Below the pieces are notes generated by a model, which saw only the letters and a list, made by a program, of their open reading frames with translations, was not told the origin of the DNA and made no database searches. Of a stretch of 64,000 bases of DNA, positions 47,615-53,982 are shown piece after piece. The stretch comes from Halomonas zincidurans B6 (GTDB lineage Bacteria; Pseudomonadota; Gammaproteobacteria; Pseudomonadales; Halomonadaceae). The stretch covers positions 1,054,001 to 1,118,000 of the forward strand of contig NZ_JNCK01000001.1 of the NCBI RefSeq assembly GCF_000731955.1, in the 5' to 3' direction. Each line of letters opens with the position of its first letter. Position 1 is the first letter of the stretch. A program made the translations under genes and the position numbers.

Positions 47615-48292
47615 TTGGAGTTAACCAAGGTAGTCCCATGGGGCCGGTCTTTTGAAGAATATCAGGGGATGTTTGGATTATCCGAGGGTGACCTGAGCAA
47701 GCGTATCCTTGGTTGTGGTGATGGCCCGGCGAGCTTCAATGTAGAGGCAACAGACCGTGGGTGCCAGGTCACGTCTTGTGATCCGGTATACCAGTTCCAG
47801 GCTGACGAAATACGACACCGGATTGACGACGTGTACCCGGAAATAATGGCTAAAATGCACCAGGGCGCAGACAACTTCATCTGGGAGTCACTGAGTAGCG
47901 TCGAGCAGCTTGGCGAAGTCCGGATGAAGGCCATGTCGAGGTTCCTGTCCGACTTTGATGCGGGTTGCCGGCAAGGGCGGTATGTATCAGCATCGTTGCC
48001 TTCGCTGCCGTTTCCTGACTCCGAATTCGATTTAGCACTCTGCTCCCACTATCTTTTTCTCTACAGTGACCATGTAGATGGGGCGGCTCACTTGGAATCA
48101 ATGCGGGAGCTATGCAGAGTTGCGTCTGAGGTTCGCGTCTTTCCTGTTGTATCGCTGGATGGAAATATCTCGAAGCATTTGGATCAGGTCATGACGGCAT
48201 TATCCGCAAATGGTATTGATGTCTCGTTGCAGCCTGTTAGCTACCGGTTTCAAAAAGGTGCTACCGAAATGTTGGTGGCAAAGTCTGTATAA
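47615..48292 (+). CDS. SAM-dependent methyltransferase (cassette 2)
   Basis: 225 residues. The SAM motif I is KRILGCGDGPASFNVEA (about residues 28-45), an acidic motif follows in VTSCDPVYQF, and a post-motif region is SLPFPDSEFDLALCSHYLFLYSD. This is a class I methyltransferase of unknown substrate, seen in integron cassettes elsewhere. The start is TTG at 47615, chosen because AAGGAGAG lies at 47601-47608. The stop codon lies inside R'' of attC 2, typical of cassettes. The next cassette encodes a nuclease-like protein, but cassette order alone does not make them partners. Confidence 0.85.
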   Translation: MELTKVVPWGRSFEEYQGMFGLSEGDLSKRILGCGDGPASFNVEATDRGCQVTSCDPVYQFQADEIRHRIDDVYPEIMAKMHQGADNFIWESLSSVEQLGEVRMKAMSRFLSDFDAGCRQGRYVSASLPSLPFPDSEFDLALCSHYLFLYSDHVDGAAHLESMRELCRVASEVRVFPVVSLDGNISKHLDQVMTALSANGIDVSLQPVSYRFQKGATEMLVAKSV

Positions 48293-48371
48293 CCATGCCA
48301 GGCACGGCGACGCCTTTTTCGTTGCGGCTTCGCCTCCACTACAAAGGCGCGCATGCTGGCTAGCGTTATGC
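48287..48371 (+). repeat. attC site 2
   Basis: 85 bp. R'' GTATAAC (48287-48293), R' GTTATGC (48365-48371), inner arms GCCAG and CTGGC. R'' is the exact reverse complement of G plus the first bases of cassette 2 (TTATAC). Confidence 0.9.
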
Positions 48372-48382
48372 CCTGGGGTGCT

Positions 48383-49186
48383 ATGAGTAATTATTACGTC
48401 TACGTGTACATTGACCCTCGAAATTTCGAGGAGTTTTACTATGGAAAAGGTAAAGGATCGAGAAAACACGCTCACCTGAATGATGACTCAGATAGTGAAA
48501 AATCCAGACGGATAAAAGCCATCAAGAAAGAAGGGTTAGAGCCAATCATCAGGGTGATCGCTCGTAATCTTTCGGGACACGATGCATTGCTCGTTGAGAA
48601 GACGCTGCTATGGAAGCTAGGCAAGCAGTTGACGAATATTTCATCGGGCCACTACGCAGACAATTTTCGCCCACACGACTCCCTGCACAAGTATCTTTCG
48701 GGTTTCGATTTTCAAAATGGACTGTATTACTACAACGTTGGGGAAGGTCCGCACCGCAACTGGGATGACTATGTTTCCCATGGGTTTATCTCCGCAGGGC
48801 AGGCGCCAAGGTTCCGGGATGCCATGCTAGGTTTGCAGGCAGGGGATTTCGTTGCAGCATATCTTAAGCGCCACGGTTTTGTTGGGGTTGGCCAAATTAC
48901 TCAAAGCGCGAGGCCGGTTCGTGACGTTCTGGTCGGTGGCATCCCGCTTTTGCAGAAAGAACTGGTATGTCCAAATATTTCGGAAAACTCGAACGATCTC
49001 GATAAGTCGGAGTATGTGGCTCTCGTCGATTGGATCAGCACTGTTCCGCGAAATGAGGCAAAATGGAAACCAAAGAATGGATTGTTTACCTCGCAGCTCG
49101 TTCGAGCCTCGCTGGACGGTCAGCCAGAAACTGTGAAGTACTTGGAACAGGAGTTTGCCGTTGATTTCGCGGAACTTTTGGCATAA
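48383..49186 (+). CDS. GIY-YIG nuclease domain fused to EVE/PUA-like domain (cassette 3)
   Basis: 267 residues. The N-terminal part (about 1-100) reads YYVYVYIDPRN then FYYGKGKGSRKHAHL, a GIY-YIG-type motif of the LEM3-like kind, with an Arg-containing helix and Glu in HDALLVEKTLLWKLG. The middle (about 110-185) reads GLYYYNVGEGPHRNWDDYV and HGFISAGQAPRFRDAM, then GDFVAAYLKRHGFVGVGQIT, which resembles EVE/PUA-type modified-base-binding domains. The C-terminal 80 residues are unassigned. A nuclease plus modified-base reader would suit restriction of modified DNA, but this is inference. ATG 48383 lies 12 bases after R'. Confidence 0.75.
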   Translation: MSNYYVYVYIDPRNFEEFYYGKGKGSRKHAHLNDDSDSEKSRRIKAIKKEGLEPIIRVIARNLSGHDALLVEKTLLWKLGKQLTNISSGHYADNFRPHDSLHKYLSGFDFQNGLYYYNVGEGPHRNWDDYVSHGFISAGQAPRFRDAMLGLQAGDFVAAYLKRHGFVGVGQITQSARPVRDVLVGGIPLLQKELVCPNISENSNDLDKSEYVALVDWISTVPRNEAKWKPKNGLFTSQLVRASLDGQPETVKYLEQEFAVDFAELLA

Positions 49187-49258
49187 CAATCGGCTGCACA
49201 GCGACCGATTTTCCGCCGCTTCGCGGCTCCAAACCGGCGCGTGAGCCGGGCGTTAGCC
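49181..49258 (+). repeat. attC site 3
   Basis: 78 bp. R'' GCATAAC (49181-49187), R' GTTAGCC (49252-49258), inner arms CGGCT and AGCCG. R'' exactly matches the start of cassette 3. Confidence 0.92.
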
Positions 49259-49272
49259 TTCATGGGAGAAGC

Positions 49273-49695
49273 ATGAACGAATTTGAAACCATCTACGAGA
49301 AGTGGCATGAATATGCCAAGGGTCGAGACGTTCCGTCTCTCATCAATTTGTACGCCGAGGATGCCATCTTTGAAAGCCCGCTTGTGCCTGCCATCCTGGA
49401 TCAAGACTCGGGCGTTCTTCGGGGGCGGTCGGAGATTGTCCGCTTCTTGGAGGAAGGCACTAAACGAAGGCCCAACGACTTGGTCCGTTGGTATCGAACA
49501 GGCAAATACTTCATAAATGGCGACACTCTAATTTGGGAATACCCGAGGGGAACGCCTGAAGGTGATCAAACCGACATTCTTGAGGTCATGCAAATTTCTG
49601 GCTACAAGATTACAAATCACAGAATCTACTGGGGCTGGTTCGGTTGCAAGCAACTCATCGCATCTACTCTAAAGAAGTCCCGAGTTGGAGGCTAA
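49273..49695 (+). CDS. SnoaL-like (NTF2-fold) protein (cassette 4)
   Basis: 140 residues. FETIYEKWHEYAKGRDVPSLINLYAEDAIFESPLVPAIL, then GRSEIVRFLEEGTKRRPNDLVRWYRTGKY and DTLIWEYPRGTPEGDQTDILEVMQI, the pattern of a SnoaL/NTF2-like cone-shaped domain. Such domains act as small hydrolases, isomerases or binding modules; no substrate can be assigned. A GGGAGAAGC binding site precedes ATG 49273. The stop lies inside R'' of attC 4. Confidence 0.8.
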   Translation: MNEFETIYEKWHEYAKGRDVPSLINLYAEDAIFESPLVPAILDQDSGVLRGRSEIVRFLEEGTKRRPNDLVRWYRTGKYFINGDTLIWEYPRGTPEGDQTDILEVMQISGYKITNHRIYWGWFGCKQLIASTLKKSRVGG

Positions 49696-49761
49696 CAATT
49701 CATTCCAGCCGACCGTCAACCCGCTGCGCGGGTTGTCGTCGGCTGAATTCCGGCGTTAGCT
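49690..49761 (+). repeat. attC site 4
   Basis: 72 bp. R'' GGCTAAC (49690-49696), R' GTTAGCT (49755-49761); arms CAGCCGAC and GTCGGCTG pair, and AACCCGC/GCGGGTT form the inner stem. R'' exactly matches the start of cassette 4. Confidence 0.93.
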
Positions 49762-49774
49762 CCTGAGCACATAA

Positions 49775-49789
49775 AGCACACAATGTGCT
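49775..49789 (+). promoter_or_regulatory. Operator of the brnTA cassette
   Basis: AGCACA-CAA-TGTGCT is a perfect 6-3-6 dyad 13 bases before brnT. It shows the cassette carries its own regulated promoter and does not rely on the array promoter. Confidence 0.65.
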
Positions 49790-49801
49790 ACACTCCGACT
49801 T

Positions 49802-50080
49802 ATGAAACCAATCACTTGGAACCCAGAGAAGAACAGGCTTCTCCAAGAGGAACGGAATATCTCTTTCGAGGATGTAGTTTTGCATATCTCGGTAGGGGGT
49901 ATCCTGGATACGTTCGAGCATCCGAATCAGGAACGGTATCCGGGCCAGCAAATCCATGTGATTGAGATAGAGGGGTATGCCTATTTGGTACCCTTCGTGG
50001 AGTCGGAGGATGAGGTTTTTCTGAAAACGATCATTCCGAGCCGGAAAGCGACCAAAACCTATTTGGGAGGTCCAAAATGA
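49802..50080 (+). CDS. brnT: BrnT family toxin (cassette 5)
   Basis: 92 residues. ITWNPEKNRLLQEERNISFEDVVLHI, then HVIEIEGYAYLVPFVESEDEVFLKTIIPSRKATK, the BrnT pattern (ribonuclease of RelE-like fold). BrnT is neutralised by BrnA, which also binds DNA. It overlaps the downstream antitoxin gene by 4 bases. Toxin first, antitoxin second is the normal brnTA order. Confidence 0.88.
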   Translation: MKPITWNPEKNRLLQEERNISFEDVVLHISVGGILDTFEHPNQERYPGQQIHVIEIEGYAYLVPFVESEDEVFLKTIIPSRKATKTYLGGPK

Positions 50081-50349
50081 GCAGGCTGGATAAAGAAGAG
50101 CAGGAAATTCTGGACGCATTTGATGCAGGAGAACTGCAGCGAGCGTCAGACATTGAAGATAGGAAAGCGCGGCATCAACAGTACGCCGAGGCGATGTTCA
50201 AGAAAGATGCACGCATCAACATCAGGCTTTCTTCCAAGGATCTCCGGGGGCTCCAGAAGAGAGCTCTTGCCGAAGGTATTCCTTACCAAACACTGGTTGC
50301 CAGCATTCTTCACAAGTATGTGGAAGGTCGATTGCATGAGGATCGGTAG
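50077..50349 (+). CDS. brnA: BrnA/CopG-type antitoxin (cassette 5)
   Basis: 90 residues. A coiled N-terminal half (LDKEEQEILDAFDAGELQRA) is followed by a ribbon-helix-helix (RINIRLSSKDLRGLQKRALAEGIPYQTLVASILHKYVEG). It is the antitoxin partner of BrnT. The stop falls just before R'' of attC 5. The pair is intact and may stabilise the array, as toxin-antitoxin cassettes do in large chromosomal integrons. Confidence 0.9.
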   Translation: MSRLDKEEQEILDAFDAGELQRASDIEDRKARHQQYAEAMFKKDARINIRLSSKDLRGLQKRALAEGIPYQTLVASILHKYVEGRLHEDR

Positions 50350-50425
50350 CTAACCAGGCCATGCACCGGATGCCAAACCCTCCGCTTCGCTGCGGTTTTG
50401 TCACCGGTGATGGCAGGCGTTAGGC
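50348..50425 (+). repeat. attC site 5
   Basis: 78 bp. R'' AGCTAAC (50348-50354), R' GTTAGGC (50419-50425), arms GCCATGCACCGG and CCGGTGATGGC. R'' exactly matches the start of cassette 5. Confidence 0.92.
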
Positions 50426-50483
50426 GTTCGCTTATACCTTGTCGAAGATTCTCGATAGAGCGCCATAAATGGAGAAAACTGAC

Positions 50484-51044
50484 ATGCGTAACGTAGTGTT
50501 GATCATGACGGCGTGAATCGATGGCTACGTCGTGGCCCCGAACGGACATGCAGGTGGGATACCGGAACCCGTTGAACTGAAGCGTTGGAAGCTGAGTCGA
50601 ATTCGTCGCGCCAGTACACATATCATGGGTCGTGTGACCTATCAAGAAATGGAAAGGTTCTGGCCTGCCTCGACCGACGACTACGCTGCACCGATGAACG
50701 ACATTCCAAAGGTTGTATTTTCGAAAACTCTCAACAAGGCCACTTGGCCTGAGTCCTCCATAGCGCGCGGGGATCTGGACGAGGAAATTCGGGCACTCAA
50801 GAGTCGGCCGGGTGGCGAAATCATTGCTTGGGGAGGTGCCGGATTCGCTCAGGCCCTCTCCAGAGCCGGACTGATCGACAGTTATGCGATCGTGGTTCAG
50901 CCCGTCGTGTACGGCGGCGGCAAGCCGATTTTCCAAAACCTACATGAAACACTCCATTTGCACCTCGTCGCGTCGACAACGTTCTCGTCAGGAACACAAC
51001 GTAATCAATATGAGCCGCAGAGGCAGGGTATTGGTGCCGCTTAA
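50484..51044 (+). pseudogene. RibD C-terminal / dihydrofolate-reductase-like protein, nonsense mutation (cassette 6)
   Basis: From ATG 50484 the frame reads MRNVVLIMTA, then TGA at 50514-50516, then continues IDGYVVAPNGHAGG ... THIMGRVTYQEMERFWP ... GEIIAWGGAGFAQALSRAGLIDSYAIVVQPVVYGGGKPIF. This is the DHFR-like RibD-C family (often annotated dihydrofolate reductase). One base in the eleventh codon (normally a Ser in MTASIDG) kills it. The last 20 residues also look atypical, so a second lesion near 51000 is possible. About 95 bases without recognisable coding sequence precede the next attC remnant. Confidence 0.8.
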
Positions 51045-51138
51045 CGGAAGAGTGGGCCATCATGGGGCCGGATTGGGTTTGCTTCGACTGGTCGCGCCCG
51101 AATCGTTTTGCGGCAGTTCCCATGCGCTCGGATCTTCC

Positions 51139-51183
51139 GCCCAACAAATCGCTGCACCTGACCGCTATTCCGCTACTGGAACC
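51139..51183 (+). repeat. attC site 6, left half only
   Basis: R'' GCCCAAC (51139-51145) and the following arm AATCGCTGCACCTGACCGC are present. The IS3-family left end begins at 51184 and the right half is missing. R'' differs from the start of cassette 6 by one base. Confidence 0.7.
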
Positions 51184-51185
51184 TG

Positions 51186-52346
51186 TCAACCTGATTCGGA
51201 CAGATCGTTAAAAATTAGTGTCGATTTCGTCGCGCTGCCGCTTGCCGCCGCCAGTGTCGGGAAGTTCACCACGCTGTAGGGGGCCGGGTCGTCGTCATCG
51301 GGCTGTACCGGATTGATCGAGACACTGGCCGGTGGCATCGCCACCTTGGGGCGTCCGCGTAGGAATCGCTCGGGGTGCGCCTCGAAGCTGTCATCGAGCG
51401 CTCGCTGACGGACCTCCGCAATCTCGCGATATCGGCCGGTGAAGACCTGCTCCGGGGTGAAGCCAGCCCGCCCGCTGTGAGGGTGCTGCAGGTTGTACCA
51501 GTCGACGTAAGCGCGGTACCACTGCCGGGCATGGACGATGCTTTCGAAGCGCCCGGGATAGTCGGGCTGGTACTTGCTGGTCTTGAACTGGCTTTCGCTG
51601 AACGGGTTGTCATTACTCACCCGCGGGCGGCTATGGCTACACGTCACCCCCAGCTCTCCCATGAGGTCCAGGTAGCTGCGGGCGATCATCGGCGAGCCTC
51701 GATCCTGGTGGAGCGTCAGCGCTCCCTGCGGGATTCCGTAGCGATCCACGGCCTCCTGGAAGAGCTGCTGAGCCAAGGCGGCATTCTCCTTGTGGGAGAC
51801 CATCCAGGCCACGATGAAGCGGCTTTACAGGTCCAGCACCACGTAGAGAGTGAGATAGACGCCGCGGCGCCGCGTGGGCAATTTGCTGATGTCCCACGTC
51901 CACGCCTCATTGGCGGCCCTTGCCGTGATCCGTGGTATGGCATGGTGCTGAGGCGCACGTTGAGGGCGGCGATCACCGCTTTCCTTGGCCTCACGCAGCT
52001 GCCGGTACCAGGTGCTGAGCGAGCCGAGATAGATCCCTTGCTGCAGCAGGTCGTGGTAGATCTCATACACCGGCTGATCCCGGTAGGGCTCGCTGTGCGC
52101 GATCTCAAGCAGCTGCGCGCGCTCCTCGGCCGATAGCGCTCTGGGTTGCGGACAGTGCCGGCGCGACGTAGAGGCCCCGGTAGACGGCGCATGGCGGCGT
52201 TTTCGCCAGGCGTACACTGTGCTGCGGTTGATGCCCAAGGCTCGACAGGCCATGGCCAGCGGGAGCTGCGCCGGGCGCTCGTCGAGCACCGTGATCATGG
52301 TTCGCTCCCAGTGTTCATGCGATCGAGCATCGATAACGCTTTTTTT
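51186..52346 (-). pseudogene. IS3-family transposase orfB, nonsense mutation
   Basis: Integrase-core frame. The N-terminal HTH_21-like region is LPLAMACRALGINRSTVYAW and the first catalytic Asp is in NEAWTWDISKLPT. VVLDL is followed by TAA at 51827-51825, where relatives read SRF after a Tyr. The rest continues SRFIVAWMVSHKENAA, LHQDRGSPMI (second Asp) and DNPFSESQFKTSKYQPDYPGRF (Glu). The stop codon lies within the left inverted repeat. Normal production would be by -1 frameshift from orfA at the A7 run (52346-52340). The nonsense codon should make the element non-autonomous. Confidence 0.85.
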
Positions 52347-52698
52347 GGAGCGACAGGCAATCTTCGGCGGTCGAGAGCCTCTGCTGAAGACGGGCGTTCT
52401 CACGCTCCAGTGCCTCGATGCGCTTCTGCTCCGGGGTCTTGCTCGGGGTCGGCCCCGGGGCGGTCTTGTGGAGCTTCTCCACGCCGTTCTCGGCAAGCTC
52501 TTGGCGCCAGGTGGTCAGCTGGCTGCTGTACAGCTTTTCGCGGCGCAACAGCTCGCCGAGTTCGCCATGCCGGCAGGCATCGGCTTCAGCCAGGATGCGC
52601 AGCTTGTACTCGGTCGAGAACTGACGACGTGTGCGCTTCTCGAGCTTGGGATTCGGCGTGACCTGATGGTCGGGCAGCTCGGTTGGCGGTTTAGGCAT
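52315..52698 (-). CDS. IS3-family transposase orfA
   Basis: 127 residues. A helix-turn-helix (RRQFSTEYKLRILAEADACRHGELGELLRREKLYSSQLTTW) is followed by a leucine-zipper-like helix (RIEALERENARLQQRL). It binds the IS ends and represses or forms the OrfAB fusion. AGGAG precedes the ATG. It overlaps orfB, and the A7 run near its end is the expected frameshift site. Confidence 0.9.
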   Translation of the reverse strand: MPKPPTELPDHQVTPNPKLEKRTRRQFSTEYKLRILAEADACRHGELGELLRREKLYSSQLTTWRQELAENGVEKLHKTAPGPTPSKTPEQKRIEALERENARLQQRLSTAEDCLSLQKKRYRCSIA

Positions 52699-52772
52699 GA
52701 TACGGGCTCCTGAACCTCGGGCTCTGATAGTGAGCTTGACTCACTGAGCCGGTGTATGGATTCAGGTTGACA

Positions 52773-53244
52773 CACAGGGATCTGGGGTCCCGGCGATCCT
52801 TTCAGCCGCGAGATCCCGGACGCGATCGGTTCGGGCCGCTTCGCATTCGTCAACCAGGGCGATTATCCCTTCTCCACGTGCCATGTCGACAACGTGGTGG
52901 AAGCGATACGCTTGACGCTGGACCACGGAACCGGTGGGTGGGCCTACTTTGTCAACGACCTCGAAACGACAACCTTTCGCGACTTCATCGCAAAGCTGGC
53001 GGCGTTGCAGGGCTTATCCATCGACAAGGTGCGCTCCATATCCTACCGCCTTGCGTTCACCCTCGGCCGGCTCATGGAAATAGGTGCTGCCTTGGTTCGA
53101 TCCGATGATGATCCGCCGCTAACGCGCTCTATGATCCGAATGATTGGCCGCGAGATGACGACCAGCGATGCGGCCGCGCGCCGCGATCTGGGCTATGTCG
53201 ACAAGGTTTCGCGTGCCGACGGATTGGCGACGTACCGCGTTTGA
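52773..53244 (+). pseudogene. NAD-dependent epimerase/dehydratase, 5'-truncated by the IS
   Basis: About 150 codons of the C-terminal half of an extended SDR protein: FAFVNQGDYPFSTCHVDNVVEAIRLTLDHGTGGWAYFVND ... DPPLTRSMIRMIGREMTTSDAAARRDLGYV. The HVDNVVEA segment is typical of substrate-binding lobes of 3-beta-HSD/epimerase-type SDRs. The NAD-binding half is absent, cut exactly at the IS right end. It may have been a cassette gene; a shrunken attC follows. Confidence 0.8.
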
Positions 53245-53273
53245 ATCAAAAGAAGGTGCTTGAGAGCCATGCA

Positions 53274-53293
53274 ACATAACTTAGGCGTTATGC
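53274..53293 (+). repeat. Collapsed attC (R''-R' only)
   Basis: ACATAAC (53274-53280), TTAGGC, then GTTATGC (53287-53293). R' is the correct upstream junction for the higBA cassette, but the usual 50-90 bp middle is missing. Confidence 0.6.
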
Positions 53294-53336
53294 TCTCTCT
53301 CAGCCTGCTCTGTCGGATAATAACGCTTGACGTCAA

Positions 53337-53351
53337 TAACGCTCTGCGTTA
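53337..53351 (+). promoter_or_regulatory. Operator of the higBA cassette
   Basis: TAACGC-TCT-GCGTTA is a perfect 6-3-6 dyad 10 bases before higB; TTGACG at 53328-53333 could be the -35 element. Confidence 0.6.
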
Positions 53352-53361
53352 CCATTTCCCT

Positions 53362-53640
53362 ATGATCATATCGTTCAAGTGTAAGGATACAGAGAAGCTG
53401 GCAAGCGGACGCCGAGTCAGACGCTTCGTCAACTTTGAGCGAGTTGCCCTGAGGAAAATTCGGCAACTCCAGGCTGCAAGCCAGTTGGATGATCTTAGAG
53501 TACCGCCCGGGAATATGTTGGAGCCATTGCCTGGTGATCGCCAGGGTCAACACAGCATCCGAATCAACAGGCAGTTCCGGGTTTGCTTCCGATGGACCAA
53601 GGCTGGTGCGGAAGACGTCGAAATTGTTGATTACCATTAG
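53362..53640 (+). CDS. higB: HigB-type toxin (cassette 7)
   Basis: 92 residues. IISFKCKDTEKLASGRRVRRF, then ALRKIRQLQAASQLDDLRVPPGNMLEPLPGDRQGQHSIRINRQFRVCFRW and EDVEIVDYH, the RelE-superfamily HigB pattern. HigB cleaves mRNA on the ribosome. ATG 53362 follows an own promoter with an operator dyad. higA starts 10 bases downstream. Toxin-first order is normal for higBA. Confidence 0.92.
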   Translation: MIISFKCKDTEKLASGRRVRRFVNFERVALRKIRQLQAASQLDDLRVPPGNMLEPLPGDRQGQHSIRINRQFRVCFRWTKAGAEDVEIVDYH

Positions 53641-53650
53641 GAGGTAACTC

Positions 53651-53965
53651 ATGCGCAACATTGAAGCTGTAACGCCAGGCGAGTTACTAAAAGAAGAATT
53701 CCTGGAGCCGATGGGGATTTCTCAATACCGCTTGGCCAAAGAGATTGGGGTGCCTGCTCAGAGGATCGGCCAGATTATTGCCGGAAAGCGTTCGATAACC
53801 GCCGACACGGACCTGCGACTTTGTCGCTTCTTTGGTTTGTTCAATGGCTACTGGTTGCGAGCTCAGACAGCCTACGACACTGAGATTGCGGAAGATGCCC
53901 TTGAAGAACAGTTGAAGAATATTCGTCCCTGGAGTGCTGTATCGGAAATCGGGCACAGGGCATAA
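53651..53965 (+). CDS. higA: HigA-type antitoxin (cassette 7)
   Basis: 104 residues. The XRE helix-turn-helix is PMGISQYRLAKEIGVPAQRIGQIIAGKRSITADTDLRLCRFFGL (about residues 21-65), the HigA/VapI family pattern. GGAGGTAACTC precedes the ATG. Its TAA lies inside R'' (GCATAAC) of the following attC remnant, which shows that higBA is an integron cassette. Confidence 0.93.
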   Translation: MRNIEAVTPGELLKEEFLEPMGISQYRLAKEIGVPAQRIGQIIAGKRSITADTDLRLCRFFGLFNGYWLRAQTAYDTEIAEDALEEQLKNIRPWSAVSEIGHRA

Positions 53966-53982
53966 CCAACGGCTGCACAGTG
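53960..53982 (+). repeat. attC site 7, left half only
   Basis: GCATAAC (53960-53966) followed by CAACGGCTGCACAG, the normal left arm of an attC. It is the exact reverse complement of G plus the first bases of the higBA cassette. After about 53982 the sequence is IS66-type transposase. Confidence 0.8.

Larger units (their letters stand above)
51184..52772 (-). mobile_element. IS3-family insertion sequence, transposase damaged
   Basis: About 1589 bp. Terminal inverted repeats begin TGTCAACCTGATTC on the left (51184) and TGTCAACCTGAATC on the right (complement, 52772). Two minus-strand frames, orfA and orfB, are linked by an A7 slippery run. orfB carries a stop in its DDE domain. No target-site duplication is visible: ACC on the left and CAC on the right differ. 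The flanks are the left half of an attC and the middle of an epimerase gene, so the insertion was followed by a deletion or recombination. Confidence 0.9.

Noticed and set aside
47615..49186. Methyltransferase and GIY-YIG cassettes as a proven restriction-modification operon
   Set aside because: They are separate cassettes with a full attC between them, and the methyltransferase lacks a visible DNA-methylase motif.
51375..52136. 253-codon plus-strand frame inside the IS3-family element
   Set aside because: Antisense to the transposase; no features of its own.
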